Shown here piece after piece: positions 23,701 through 34,840 of a DNA stretch of 64,000 bases (within the stretch, counting starts at the first letter, position 1; each line of letters opens with the position of its first letter). This DNA comes from Margaritifera margaritifera (lineage: Eukaryota; Mollusca; Bivalvia; Unionida; Margaritiferidae): the NCBI GenBank assembly GCA_029931535.1, contig JAQPZY010001695.1, forward strand, positions 4,592,501-4,656,500. Reading direction: 5' to 3'. The position numbers and the translations under genes were made by a program. A model generated the notes under the pieces. That model searched no databases. It saw only the letters and a list, made by a program, of their open reading frames with translations, and was not told where the DNA came from.

Positions 23701-24999
23701 AAATATGGCTGCTGGTACAAAAAATGTAAAACGTTTAATAAATTCTCAGAAAAACCACCTCACAAAATTTGACACATTTGACAGAAAGCATCCTGACATG
23801 AAGGGCTTTTTTTGTACAAACAATGTGAATCTTGTCAAATATGGCTGTTACTAAAAATAGAAAAAACTTCAACCACTTCTTCTCAAAAACCACTGAACAG
23901 AATTTGACCAGATTTGACAGAAATCATCCAGGCCAGTGGGGGCCCAAGATTCCTGTCAGACAACTTTTTTATTGGGAGGGGGCCCCAGAATTAAGTTTTG
24001 CAAGGGGGCTCAGAATTTCTTGCTACACCACTGGATTTTGCATATGATTGTCCGAGTTTCTTACCAGTCGAAACTGTCTCTGACCAGACTTTAAACAGAC
24101 ATGGTAAATAAGCTAATATTGTCTCATGCAACTATATTTCTGATCAGATTTTCATAAAGCTTGTTACATAGGTTTATATTATCAAGATGTTTGAAGAGTT
24201 AATGATGAACAAGATCTGCACATATTAATGAGGTAATTTGTATTATTATCATCGTTGTAGATCGATTCTGTAACAAGTTAGATCTGCACATATTAATGAG
24301 ATACATTGGATCTGATTGGCTGAGTTTGTAACCTCTCTAAATCTAGAGACCTTATTTTTCTTCCAATTTCAATAAAAACTTAGTAAATGACTTTATAACA
24401 TCAAGATCTCGGAAGACTTTAATTATGAGCAAGAGACTACATTATTTATGCCTTTATCTTTTGAAAGAATTTTTACGAGGATATAGAAAAATAGGCAATA
24501 TCAACCAGATATAAAATTTGTGAGTTAGTTTACATCATTTGTGTTGTTCTTATAATACTACATTAGCCTGCTTAGTGAAATGGCCAACTGCTAAGTTAAA
24601 TGTAAGGCTCTTCTTTATTAGTGTAGTCATTGGTATTGTTGTTTCTGTCATTAGATATCAAAATCGGTTGGAAATGTAGTCATTAGTATTGTTGTTTCTG
24701 TCATTAGATATCAAAATCGGTTGGGAATATAGTCATTAGTATTGTTGTTTCTGTCATTAGATATCAAAATCAGTTGGGAATGTAGTCATTAGTATTGTTG
24801 TTTCTGTCATTAGATATCAAAATCAGTTGGGAATGTAGGATTCATAAGGATTCTGCAACACTTTTAATATGAAAGACATCATTATTTTTTTTTTTACAGG
24901 TTCTTAACAGATAGACTTGTTAATATCTTTTTAGGTCCTGTTGAAGGTTTACCAGACTACAGCAGAATTCGCTCTGGAATGTACTGGCTGAGGTTATGA
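5495..24999 (+). CDS. PMPCB: Mitochondrial processing peptidase subunit beta, 3' part (six exons)
   Basis: The protein is the beta subunit of the matrix peptidase that removes targeting presequences from imported mitochondrial precursors; it acts as a heterodimer with the alpha subunit. The six exons 5495-5733, 11387-11452, 17914-18030, 20139-20196, 21316-21391 and 24935-24999 join in frame to 206 residues plus stop, which is the C-terminal M16 domain and about the length expected for this part of the family. Seen in the sequence: [46 protein letters not shown] and the closing SGMYWLRL. The zinc-binding HxxEH half must lie in exons upstream of the window, so catalytic competence cannot be judged. 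The paralogue UQCRC1 (complex III core 1) shares the end of the protein, but the DTGLWG and [13 protein letters not shown] blocks favour PMPCB. The introns are large and filled with transposon remnants. Confidence 0.95.
5810..5945. repeat. ~68-bp tandem duplication
   Basis: Two diverged copies each contain tacattccccaatcacatt and a later aataaac-cccact stretch. Confidence 0.7.
5966..6205 (-). mobile_element. tRNA-derived SINE
   Basis: On the - strand the head reads ctgagtgatctaaggcactc (A-box-like) and gagttcaagtctc (B-box-like); the tail ends in a ttggtttggtttgtgggg-type sequence. A short tail fragment of the same family lies at ~6327-6362. Confidence 0.75.
6742..7245 (+). pseudogene. piggyBac-like transposase N-terminal remnant
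   Basis: An 81-codon acidic ORF (6742-6987) rich in Asp and Asn is followed, across frameshifts, by [13 protein letters not shown] and then [14 protein letters not shown] and [20 protein letters not shown]. This is the pattern at the start of piggyBac (DDE_Tnp_1_7) transposases. The catalytic domain is missing, so it is inactive. Confidence 0.65.
7560..9740 (+). mobile_element. DIRS-like retrotransposon remnant B
   Basis: Broken + strand frames include an RT N-terminal piece at ~8655-8852 ([20 protein letters not shown]) that matches remnant C (27.4 kb), and a tyrosine-recombinase C-terminal piece at ~9310-9440 ([20 protein letters not shown], then LRDL). The RT palm is absent. A terminal palindrome related to that of remnant A lies at 9655-9740. 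Many stops show decay. The region 7560-8640 is probably gag-like but I do not recognise it with confidence. Confidence 0.55.
9928..10175. repeat. 29-bp and 68-bp nested minisatellite
   Basis: Short copies of agcttggaagggctggatta are followed by two longer units that add a gtggatgtaattcttatgta stretch. Confidence 0.9.
10580..10720. repeat. Dispersed repeat shared with 29.3 kb
   Basis: The blocks tatataaattgag, accatagggta and ctagcataagtag recur with few changes at 29315-29410. Confidence 0.6.
10722..10808. repeat. 29-bp minisatellite, 3 copies
   Basis: Perfect copies of a unit starting gggatatgttatctttatat. Confidence 0.95.
11050..11207. mobile_element. TA-flanked MITE, fuller copy
   Basis: Terminal inverted repeats begin TAccatatttacttgcttat at the left and end aagcgagtataaatgg-TA at the right, flanked by TA, the target duplication of Tc1/mariner-type elements. 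Confidence 0.65.
11387..11452 (+). CDS. PMPCB: PMPCB exon b
   Basis: This 66 bp exon encodes [20 protein letters not shown] and the following EW. The acceptor is ttcttccag and the donor gtacgt. The Trp codon is split across both of its junctions, as the homologous reading requires. Confidence 0.95.
11565..12130 (+). mobile_element. Pearl/Helitron-like element, core-repeat family 1
   Basis: It begins tctactggtcagagagcag and contains degenerate ~140-bp units with repeated 'ggtggccatcttgaaaa' and 'tcctgaatgtatggtaat' motifs. It is the inverted relative of the array at 37.7-39.2 kb. Confidence 0.55.
12130..13830. other. PMPCB intron, no feature seen
   Basis: AT-rich sequence with scattered caaggtcaaggtc-type stretches but no exon, array or clear transposon. 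Confidence 0.45.
13830..14950 (+). mobile_element. Pearl-like element, core-repeat family 2
   Basis: A hairpin, cacttggcaataaggccaag-tg, precedes 'agcttaaggtatgg'; then come about seven diverged units of ~140 bp with tggccactgttactaaaa, cagaatttgaccaaattt and ctttcaagtttatgcaaatg-like motifs. The arrangement of hairpin end plus tandem core fits pearl/Helitron-type nonautonomous elements. Confidence 0.55.
14951..16819. other. PMPCB intron, decayed repeats
   Basis: Region 15360-15770 holds related stretches (aaggtcacagtcat-ggaaaatt and ttcatacttgggatgaat, twice each). The rest shows no exon. Confidence 0.4.
16820..17140. repeat. 35-bp minisatellite, 9 copies
   Basis: The unit starts cagtatttatgaccatagga. 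It creates a spurious repetitive ORF at 17058-17261. Confidence 0.96.
17320..17540 (-). mobile_element. tRNA-derived SINE
   Basis: On the - strand: gtggtgcagtggttagcatg (A box region), aggttcaaatcctatcatc (B box), then a body with cttggacaaggcactttata and tggtttggtgtt-type tail. Confidence 0.8.
17690..17865 (-). mobile_element. tRNA-derived SINE, diverged
   Basis: It has the same layout as the copy at 17.3 kb: 'cactcagtggttagtgtgc' and 'gggtttgaatctt' on the - strand, and a body with tccaattgtcttagc. Confidence 0.65.
17914..18030 (+). CDS. PMPCB: PMPCB exon c
   Basis: This 117 bp exon encodes [19 protein letters not shown] and the following [14 protein letters not shown] block. The acceptor is tatacag and the donor gtaagttt. 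Confidence 0.96.
18031..20138. other. PMPCB intron
   Basis: It contains a MITE-like stretch at ~18940-19080 (aaccagacatggttgggacc, ggtggccagta) and a degenerate 17-18 bp repeat at 19088-19255 (ggttacagaggaaacca). No other feature was seen. Confidence 0.5.
20139..20196 (+). CDS. PMPCB: PMPCB exon d
   Basis: This 58 bp exon encodes [19 protein letters not shown]. The acceptor is cattgcag and the donor gtaagtga. It ends in phase 0. Confidence 0.95.
20743..21030. repeat. 22-bp minisatellite, ~13 copies
   Basis: The unit is taatgataaaactgtaccca with tt; single-base variants alternate along the array. Confidence 0.95.
21316..21391 (+). CDS. PMPCB: PMPCB exon e
   Basis: This 76 bp exon encodes [20 protein letters not shown] and AVAAV. 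The acceptor is cttttctag and the donor gtaagttg. Confidence 0.95.
21500..22950 (+). mobile_element. Pearl-like element, core-repeat family 3
   Basis: The hairpin cacctggttgaaggcccagtg at ~21500 is followed by 'agcttatggtatg' and then, from ~21890, by ~150-bp units with gatgaccataatatgtacc, gtttcatggcaatccattg and agggcaataactcttac motifs. The first 200 bp also carry family 2 motifs, so families 2 and 3 share a head. Confidence 0.55.
22985..23935 (+). repeat. Core-repeat family 2 block
   Basis: About six ~140-bp diverged units with 'aatatggccactgttatta' and acagaatttgaccaa motifs, as at 13.8-14.9 kb, directly follow the family 3 block. Confidence 0.6.
24618..24838. repeat. 53-bp minisatellite, 4 copies
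   Basis: The unit contains gtagtcattagtattgttgt and gatatcaaaatcagttggga; it lies ~100 bp before the PMPCB stop exon. Confidence 0.95.
24935..24999 (+). CDS. PMPCB: PMPCB exon f (stop exon)
   Basis: The acceptor atctttttag is followed by [21 protein letters not shown] and a TGA stop at 24997-24999. The ending matches the usual C-terminus of the family. Confidence 0.95.
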
Positions 25000-25620
25000 G
25001 CACTGAACTAGTTTTTAGAGGAATTCATTATGCCAGTGTTTGGTCGTACCTGTCCACCATTTCAGGGTTCTGCTTGGATGTATCAGATTTTGTTACATAT
25101 TAAAATATCCCGACTTTAAGTAGTAGACTAAGTAAGAAGACAGAGAAGAAGACATATGTTGTGGAAAATGTTTGAATGTGATATTTATTGAGAAGTAAAC
25201 TTTTAACAGGAATCATTGTCTTTGTTTTCTGAATGTAAATTAGTGTGATGTATATTATGGTATATTTTTTCCAAATTCAACCTGGAAAAGCAGTTTGCTG
25301 TATTTGGGTCTGTTTACACAAAGTCCATACTTACAGGCACTTCAACGCCTCTCCACTCCGTATTATGTAATGAAATTATAAAGGGTCCAAGAATTGTAGA
25401 GGGCTAGGGTACATGTAGTTACTAAGTTAAGCTGACTGTGTACAAGTTTTGGAGAGAAAGAGAGAATACAAAGAAATACTAAGAAAAGCCCAAAATTTGA
25501 TGCACAAATGGCACAGACTGACTGATGAGGCATGTAGTTAAAAAGAAATTGGATAGACATCAGGCTTCTTCAGCACTTTGTTTCCAGACTTAATGGACCT
25601 TTTCCAAAATAAAAAATGTA
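25000..25620 (+). other. PMPCB: Probable PMPCB 3' untranslated region
   Basis: Unique-looking AT-rich sequence follows the stop codon. Candidate polyadenylation signals are ATTAAA at 25099-25104 and AATAAA at 25608-25613. The true cleavage site cannot be chosen from sequence alone. A DIRS-like remnant begins at about the second signal. Confidence 0.45.
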
Positions 25621-28260
25621 TTGCAGGAGTGTAGCCTCACAATGATGCTCGGTATCACTTTAAAACTTTATGGCAAAAAGTCAGAAAGCTCCTTGTTGCA
25701 ACCAGTATCATCTCTTCCATGAAGTCTGAATGTGTCTGAGATCATGGAATGATATCCCTTGATTGTGATAGGAGCTAGCTTCTGGTCTTCAAAGAGGAAA
25801 AGAACGAAGTTGGGGTATGGGGGCTGAGAGTGGTGTGATGTCGATAATGCAACACCAGTCATTGAAAACACACCACTTTCCCTCATACGTCTTCGAGGTG
25901 GAGGGCCGTCTAGCCCTTGCAATCCTCTCCACAATCAAAGCGCAGAACTCCTTTTTGCGCAGGACAATGCAGAACTCCTTTTCGTGCAGGACATGGAGGA
26001 GGAGTTATGTCAATCGCCAGATAACCAGATCGTTGATCCAGGTTGTGTCCCATCAGAGAGGGGCAATCAGAACTATTTTGCAAGCCCTGCCCCTCATGTT
26101 CTGGATTAGTTTCGGTATTAGAACTGCTGGAGGGAAGGCATATGCCCATATTCCCTTCCAGCTGATTGAAAGTGTAAATGGCCCATGCCTCTGGGTCTGG
26201 AAATGTTGAAACAAAGGTGGGTAGTTTGTTGTTCCACCTCATCATGAATTAGTCTAGCATCAGTCAGCCCCATAGAGCACAGACTTGATGAAAGTTGGAC
26301 AGATGGAGAGACCACTCCATAAAAAGCAGCTGGTCACTCCTTGATAACGAGTCAGCCAGGACACTGAGCCTGCCCGGGATGTGTCGGTCTTGTACGTTTA
26401 TATGATATTGGGCACACCAACGAAGGTACTCCCATACCATAACACAAATCAGAAGGCATTGAGAATGGCCATCATTTCCAGGAGACTGATGTGACAAGTC
26501 TTCTCTTGCACTGCCCACTTGCCGCCGATCACTATAAAGTCTGGTATTGTGGTGCCCCCCAACCCGATAAACTGGCATCTGTACAGAGTGTAATATGTGG
26601 TTGTTGGGCTTCTAAAAGTATTCTGACAAACCACTCCGTCTTGCCATTGAAGCAGGAAGCATTTGATTTTAGTCGAAATCGTAATCTGGTGATCTAATCG
26701 ACCCAAGAGCGGGCGCCTTTGTGCCAGTAGGGCCATCTGCAGAAGATGCATGTTAAGGCTGCTGAGGTATAATTGGTCCACATTGACTATGCACCCTAAA
26801 CTGTTCATGAGATGGAGTAGGTCGTTCATATCATGACTATCCACCCTAAACTGTTCATGAGATGGAGTAGGTCGTTCATATCATGAATCCAAAACCGAAC
26901 TTTCCAAATGTGTTTGTCATAGTCCAGGTTCATCACCATTGGACATCCTGAAGTGGGATATAGCACAGTTCAACGTCTTGGTGAAGGCCCAGAGGGCTGA
27001 GACTGAGGTCAAATGGAAGAGCACGGAATTGGCACACAACCCCACAGTAGCCAAAGCAAAGGTCTTTACACGATACTGTGTGAATAGGTATATGGGAATG
27101 CATGTCAGACAGGTTGAGGTTGATTGTGTATTTGTCATGTCGCAGACAGATGGACGGACTTGGCCGTCTCCATCTTCTACTTCGAGGCAGCAAAAAACTG
27201 CTCGAGTCTGCTTAAGTCTATGACAGGTCTCAATTTTCCATTGCTTTTTGTAACCAGGAAAAGTCTATAATAGAAACCCAGGAAATATGGTTTTTGGACT
27301 ACCTCCACCACCTGCTTTATGAGCAAAAGCTCTATCTTTATTCTGTAAAATGTCTACCTTCATGATATTGCTTGGGATCTCCATCATGAAGGAGGATGAC
27401 AAAAGTGGATTGGCTGGATGAACAAGATCTGGAACCCATCCTAAATGACTTGGATGGCCCAATTGTTTGTTGGAAATCGGTTGATCTAAGGCTGGCATAA
27501 CAGAAGGAGCCTGGCACCGACAGGAGGGTTACCTGCTGGTGGGAGGGATGGCAAGTCTTTGATGGTTAGTGGAGGAGGATCCTTGTTTTCTCTCCCCCCT
27601 CCTGGTCTGCCTGTGGAAGTTAGGACATAATGGCCACCTAAAGATTGCCGTTGTTGCTGAGAATTACCCCTGTGGTCTTTTTGTCAACAATCATCCCTTC
27701 TCTGGTACACCACCTGACAGGGTCATGCCGAGATGTGGGCTTGCATGGAGAGCTGATGGGGCAACTCTTGTGCCGCCTGCTTTCTCACCTCAATTCAATC
27801 CCCAAAATGAAGTGGGGAACAGAAGGGGAGGGAGTGCAGAGTCGATGCATGGTGGGGTTTGAGAAGAAGATTGAAGGAGTGCGTCTCTTCTTATCAAGTC
27901 ATTGTTACAAGAGGCTGTTTGGGTGTTTGCCATAGTCTGGTGAGCAGCCATACTGACAACCCTGGCAATATGGTATACGGATTCCCAGGCAGAGTCGCTT
28001 CCAGCCTTCTCGGCTAGGCTAGGTACATCTGAATGATGAAAATTTGTATGTGATTTGTACCAGAATGGTGAGAAAGTTGCGGGCATGATCACTGAAACTG
28101 TACATAAGACTGTTTGGATGGGGTCGGCAGCCAGGACAGTATACAGCGAATGATATATAACTTGTGGGCTGCTAAAGTTGGAAGGTAATCCCGCATGCCA
28201 AGCTTCAACCGAGTCCATGCACAGGTGGGGATAGGGACTTGTGCCCATTGGGCTGCCAAA
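25600..28260 (-). mobile_element. DIRS-like retrotransposon remnant C
   Basis: On the - strand, from high to low coordinates: a gag-like ORF at 27790-28248 (VVSMAAHQTMANTQTASCNN), an RT N-terminal piece at 27265-27498, the RT motif DMHSHIPIHT with CQFRALPFDLS at ~27000-27120, thumb and RNase H at 26449-26844 (ISLLEMMAILNAF), IPGRLSVLADSLSRSDQ at ~26340, RWNNKLPTFVSTFPDPEAWA at ~26200, and a recombinase core-binding piece at 25668-25934 (LAPITIKGYHSMISDTFRL). This is the full DIRS gene order. Frameshifts separate every block, so no protein can be made. Confidence 0.75.
26772..26884. repeat. ~55-bp tandem duplication inside remnant C
   Basis: The block caccctaaactgttcatgag through 'gtcgttcatatcatga' is present twice in a row. 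Confidence 0.9.
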
Positions 28261-29090
28261 TTGGGTTAAAAATGGTCCAACTTGCTCATCAACATTTAGA
28301 CAGCAGAGCTTGCTGTAGTATGTGTATCATACACGATTCCAATGTAGCTAGAGTGGAATCGCTTATCGTGGCTTAAAATGATTTTAAGTGATTGTTGCTG
28401 TTGACACCATTTTAGGTACCTTCATTGGGGGGGTGGCGACATTGGAAGATTTAGAGCAGGGGTGTCAAACTCATTTGCTATGGCGGGTCACATTTGATAT
28501 AAATAATAATAAATAATGAGTCTGGCAGGCTGTATCTGGCCAACGGGCCATATGTTTGATGTCCCAGATTTAAAGCATACCCTTCACAGTCCTTCAATTG
28601 ACTTTTCAAGACGTTGAACCAAATGTCTTATGCCCACATTGCACACATGCTACTTGAGTGTGAGGAAGAACATTTTGTGCAGGCAAGGCAGGTCTCGTGG
28701 TTGTCCTCCAAGACTTTAAAGTGTCTGCACATCTTGCACTTGATTGACATCTCTGTAATGAAAGATAGAAGAAAAAAACAAACAAGTGCATACAACAAAT
28801 ACAGAAATTATTCAAGTAGGCAAACTCGCATTACAGAGATGACCCAAGAAGTGCATAATAAACCGAAATTTAATAGTGCAATATAATTACACCAGTGAAA
28901 ACTTAAGTGTGACCAATTGAGATCACATGAATAATAATGACTGGTACAAAAATTTAATAAATATGAATAAATGTGCCAGGAAAAATACAAATGTTATATA
29001 AACCAGGTAACCTTTTGACACTAATGCCACCGAAAATGTTAGATGGTCAAAATTGATTATAAATTGTAATGGATTCTTCAGAGGCACTGT
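28261..29090. other. Intergenic stretch
   Basis: It holds no recognised gene. Position ~28460-28570 (gtgtcaaactcatttgctat, ctggccaacgggccatatg) resembles a common dispersed hAT-type repeat. Confidence 0.35.
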
Positions 29091-29099
29091 TCACAGTTG

Positions 29100-29300
29100 C
29101 AAACAAAAATTTAAACTGTAACATCTGGGATCCAGGTTGCCACCTAGCGGGAGTTTATCTATAGGAGTTACTTCCTTTCATCTACATGATATATAGACGG
29201 GAATACATTTTTTGTCTTTCAGGGAGTGCTGGATTCAGAGGTTGTGGAGAGTAATTTCCTAATGTTAATGTGATTTAGTAATGTATTTGATGGAGAAATG
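29100..29300. repeat. DIRS-like terminal sequence
   Basis: Blocks gttgccacctagcgggagtt, cttcctttcatctacatgat, 'gtgctggattcagaggt' and 'taatgtatttgatggaga' match the order at 4090-4245 and 3940-3960. It lies upstream of - strand remnant C, where an inverted end is expected. Confidence 0.55.
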
Positions 29301-29314
29301 TAACTGTTGCATAG

Positions 29315-29480
29315 GCAGTATATAAATTGAGACTGTTGTACCATAGAGCACTAGCACAAGTAGCATAAAATTTGATAGTGTTGGACCATAGGATACTTTA
29401 AGTAGGAGTCTTGACATAAGTGAGGCAATGTCATCTCTTAAAGACTTGTTTTTTCTAAAAGAAACGCCAAGCATGTGATG
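29315..29480. repeat. Dispersed repeat shared with 10.6 kb
   Basis: The motifs tatataaattgag, accatagagcactagcacaa and 'gtcatctcttaaagacttg' match 10605-10760. Confidence 0.55.
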
Positions 29481-31642
29481 TAATTTGGGTTATATTCTCC
29501 TATTATTTTTTAATGATCCACTGTCAAGCAGGAAAGAAAATATTAAAAAGACCAATTACAGTACAAAATTTCAATTTATTCTAAATAAAAAGATTTTGCA
29601 TGTACAAAATGTGTCACGAACATAAATTTGTACAAAAGAAAATCTTACAATTGCTTATCATAATAAATAACACAAAAGTGTCACAAATATGGTACATTTA
29701 TACACAACTCTGTAAATACATGTACATGCAAGAATTCACAACCAAAGAGAAGACATGCAAACCAAGAGTCGAAATAAGACCAATTCAATAACCTTTGTGC
29801 ATGGTATGGGAATGCTAAAGACCAGACAACCTATGAGATTAAAGCTATTGAAACATATCTTTTTTTTTCCATTTATAAGTAGTATGTCCAATTGGGCATG
29901 GATGTTTCTAATATAGCAGAGTCGGTAATAAATAAAAATGCAAATACAGGTCCCAGTAGCTTGTGTTAAGGTTGAGGTATAATACGTGTATCACATATCT
30001 GGCTCTGTTGTGTAGCATTGTAGAGATAAATCAACAATCTAAAATATGTGGCTTCTAACTACAAAATGAAAATCCTGATCGACATGAATGAGATTTTAGA
30101 AAGGTGAGAAGATTAGTTTGGTTCTAGTTTATAATTTATTTTTTTGTCATGTGTAATTCTTGACAATGCTGTTGAATAAATAAATTTTATGGCATGATAT
30201 CAAGAGTATTCGTTGTGTTACCTGGACCAATTTTTCTCTGGGTGTATTGTGAGGTAAACGACAATCAGTTAAGATTATTACTTTCATAAAATTATTCTGA
30301 ATTTTGATTGGCTGAAAAGGTCACACATGTTCAACAGTAATACAATGTATATGTTTCCTCACAGTGATTTCAACTCTGTAAAACGTATTGTGCTTGCATG
30401 GAGACATTTTTGGATCATGGTGTGAAAGTAATCCAACCATTATGGGCTATTGTTTTTGCTCAATATATTGCTTCACTGTTTATTGAGCTGTGAAAATTTG
30501 ATATTGGCCGACAATACTAAGGTCAATATCATATTTCTAAGCAATAAAATAGTGTATTATTTTCATAAAAATATTCAGATTGGCTGGACAGGTCACATAT
30601 ACTCAACAATAATAATCCTCAGTTGTGCTTGTGTGGTGATAGCTTTAGATTGCAGAGCTTTCTGATCAGATGAACCAATCAGAGTAATTGATAAATCCAG
30701 AGACTGCTCATATCAAAAAGGCTTCCACTGAAGTCAGTTACAATACCCAAATGGATTTCTTGCTCTATGAATCGTTATTTAAATGGCATAAAACTTTTTT
30801 TTGTTATTTCAATATACTGTTTTAGTGAGATATGAAACTGGCAAAAGTAAAGTGAAGGCCAATACAATATCAACAATCAAGCAGAACTGTATAATACTGC
30901 AAATATAAAACTGAATGGAATGTCTTACATATCTTCGAACAAGATATTCATTCTAAAATTGTGTACATGATATATTTAAGTAGTGATTTGTTTAGGAAAG
31001 AAATATACATGTACAGATTCCTGAGCTTTCTGTAATTGCTTTAGACTGTTCAACATAAAAATGCATATCCATTCACACAAGAATGAGCTTCACACAAATA
31101 GGTATTGTTACTTGTGTTTAATGGAAAGGTAAAGTTGTGGATGAAAAGTGGGAAAATAAAAATGTTTGTGTATATAAATGTTCCAATATGAAACAGTAAA
31201 TTAAAATATTTGTAAAAAGTGGAATCAAAATTGTACAAGTTGAATGGGATTTCTTTACACTTCGAAACTTGAGAAGTACTGGTAGAGTACCAGTTCTTGC
31301 CATGTACCAATTGTTGCCATAGGACTAACATGTCGCTAATGTCTCACAAACAGATGCAATGTTTTACTGATTATGTATACCTCTGGAAGTAACAGACAAA
31401 ATGATCTTTTAAATGTATGCATAGTAAGTACAAATTCGCATCCATTCACGAAATATTGCAGACCTATTAGCCATATGACAACAATTAATATGCAACAACA
31501 ACTGGTCCTCGGCCAGTACAGTTTATAAAATAAAAATACAATACTTTTTTTACGCACTACATTTTAAATGCTATTTACTTGCCAATTGTTAAATAGGAGA
31601 CCTTTAAAATCAACTGCCATAGATCTGGAGCAAAAAACTTGG

Positions 31643-31830
31643 TACAGTCAAATCTGCTTTAGCGATCGCCTGCACGTAAGAACACTTCCGTATAAAAGAT
31701 GTATTACCTAGATCCCAATTATATATACATTAATACATGTTTACCTATACATAATAATCAAGACCACCTATTTATAAAGACCACTTTTACTATGTATCCG
31801 GAGTAGTGGCTATACACAGGTTTGACTGTA
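31643..31830. mobile_element. MITE with tacagtcaaa ends
   Basis: Left end tacagtcaaatctgctttag and right end cacaggtttgactgta are inverted copies; there is no coding capacity. Confidence 0.7.
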
Positions 31831-34664
31831 AAGTTCCTATAAATGACAATTTAAATGGGGCTATTAACGGAAGTACTCAAGTTCCTCATGTTGAGGAATT
31901 TACAGATATAATAACACCCTCTTTGGACAGAAGGACCAAATACTTATAACAAATAGCTTTTCACCATGAATGATTCCCCCAGTCCTGAAATCACATTATT
32001 TCTGGAGAGGGACTGCCTTAATCAAATTTTAATTTCCAATACAAATTTTAGTTAACTTGATCCATTTTTTTTATATTTTTTTTTACACTAATCAAAGAAG
32101 TTTGTTGTAGGTGACGGAAGCTGGGGTGCCATATTTACTGCCATTTGAAATACTTTTAAAACAATATTCTACAACAGCAACAGCACAATCAAGTGGAATG
32201 TGTAATTTGATATTTTATACAGAAGGTATCAGAAAAATGTTGACAATAATACAGGAACATTTTTGGGTAGGATTTTTGTTTCTCCAAATCAAAATGAAAT
32301 GCAATGGCTGATGTTTAGTAAAGGTCTATTGCCATGTTCCTTTACAAGTGAATTCCAGTATATGTATATTTGAGAATTAATATTTAATAAATTTTAACAT
32401 GCCAAGAATGAAATTTATCTTGTATTTTTGATGATTATAAATGAGATCTTGAAAAGAGCACCAAAAGGGGAGCAACAAAAACCATCATGTTATACGTTTT
32501 TTTCACATTATGAACAAATTGGATATTTTTAACTATATTCAGCAAACAACCTAGATAAGGGTGCTTGCATAGCATCGACCATAAAAGATTTTTTTCATCA
32601 AAGAGCTCCAAATGAAACTTATAAGCAAACAATGCTCCTTCTACATGATAAGGCTGGTTTGATATGTTATTTTATGATATGAACTGTAACTTGACATATG
32701 AACATCTTAAGCTGCTAGAGTACATGTTTTTGTGTGTGTATAAAAATAATTTGAAGATTTCTTTTATATGTAATTTGTTCTACTGAGTAACTGATCATAT
32801 TGGACTAATGATCAACAGTTTGCTGTGTACAAACACTTGCTGAAGCAATTGGGGAATGACTTGAATCTCTTAAACTCGTGCCTCGTGCTGCATCCAACCT
32901 TTGTATGTGTAATATGATCGCTGTATAGCAGAATAAACAAATGTATGCACATAACCAGAAGGAGGCATTGGTTTTTACTATTACCATAAAGTATCTTTCA
33001 AGAAAAATGTGATAACTGCACAATATACCAGTCTTTTATTTAATGATGAACAATTTTCTCTAAATGATTAAAATTATGAGATGAAATATCAAATTATAAT
33101 GTCTTTGTCTATATCTGTGTATAATGATGCAAAATATACATGATAAATATGACTGACATTATATACATACTGAAGTACTATAAAAAATGTAATCATGCAT
33201 TACATATCTAAATGTCATCATGCACAGACAGTAACACTGAAACTATTTATTTACAAAGTCTGTAAATAATATATAATCCAATGGAGAACATAAAACCATA
33301 CAATACCTTTGAGGCTAAATTTTGCACATTAATATTTATACATATTATTAAACAAATATTAGAATAATTGTCCTCTCACTCTGTGATAGGATCTCTATCA
33401 ATTTGGTAGGCATTATGTAGCTTTAATTCTGTCACAACTTGGTCACAACTTTACTTTGTTGAACAACACGTACTGTATATTAAAATTATGGATAAACGTG
33501 AAAATCCATTGGACTGGGCTAAAGTTTTCTTATTAAAATAATCCACTGGACTGAGCTCAAGTTATCTTATTAAAATAATACATTATGCTCAAGTTAATTA
33601 CAAATGAAGCTATTGGTGCGAGTGTGACCTGGAGGTCTTAAACAGACCTGTTCCGTGAGCCATGTTACCATGTACTATTTCATACAAGTAACTAATTCGC
33701 ATATTTAATTCGCTGCTCAAGCATCTTTCACTTACAAAATTATGTAATGTTAGGGGAACAAAAATATACAGTTAGTAGTCTTGAAGCTGGAACATCAGGT
33801 ATCAACTGACCCTACCATTGAAGACCTTTAACTCCATCATTCGCATATTCATTTTTTTTATGTTAAAATTTGTTGAATAAATCTAAGAGGTATAATAGTT
33901 GTTATGATGACAAGTTTAACCTATAAATTTCATACAATTTGGCCCTTCATTTTTTTAGATACTGATGTTCAAAGTTAATATATAATTCAACTAAAATACG
34001 GTCATTTGTCTGTCTGTCTAATGTGTATGAAGCTAATTAGGTCTAATCAGCAACCACTACTGATATGTGATTGGTCAGTTCTTAGGTGTGGCAGAGACAG
34101 GCAGGTGGAGTGGCAGTAAGGTCAATAGGAGAAAAGCTTGTGGCAGCAACTACATTACTTTTTTAAAACATTGCTGCATGCCTTTGGTATTTAATCGTGA
34201 GCAAGTGCTAAAAAATGTTGCGACTATTTCTTTGCTAAATGCAAAAGGAATAATGTTCCATGATTAATTTTCAATTGATCATAACTACATATTGAAAATA
34301 ATCTGAAACAAACTATGGATAAAAATCACAGATCTGTAATTATGCATCATGCATGCCTGTTTTGTGGAAATGTCTAAATTTTTCTTAACATTCGCTTTTT
34401 TAATCGTTCATTGACAAAATATACCATAAATTTGCATAAATGTTACAGAGCAAAAAAGAGTGCATATGAGAGAAAGCAAATTAAGACATCCAGTCAAGTC
34501 ATCAAATGGAACTTTGCAAAAACTGCTCATGGTGAGCTGTGGTCATAACATTTGAATGTTGCCTATGTATTCCAGTTTTACACTACTGTATAAAAACAAA
34601 TCATTAACAAATTTCTCACAAATCCAAGGGGTTTAAGTAAAATGTACACAACAGCTCCATTTGT

Positions 34665-34840
34665 GGAGGGAGCTGTGGTAGCTCAGTTGATAGAGCGGCC
34701 AACTTGTAATCCAAGGCTTGCAGGTACAGTACCCGCCCTGGCCAGCCCAGGTAGACTGCCTTGGTATGTCCTTGGGAAAGGCACTTTGCTCCAATTTCTT
34801 TGGCATGATAGAGCCAATAATGTGTAAAAAGTGCAGTTAA
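34665..34840 (+). mobile_element. tRNA-derived SINE
   Basis: The head tagctcagttgatagagcgg is a clear A box; the B box region is degenerate (cttgcaggtacagta). The body has ccttgggaaaggcactttgc. It is not a functional tRNA gene because the cloverleaf is incomplete. Confidence 0.8.

Noticed and set aside
25817..26245. 130-aa + strand ORF over the DIRS region
   Set aside because: It is antisense to the recognisable - strand frames (WNNKLPTFVSTFPDPEAWA), so a shadow.
34665..34760. Possible tRNA gene with tagctcagttgatagagcgg
   Set aside because: The A box is good but the B box and acceptor stem do not fit; the downstream body is shared with other SINE copies.
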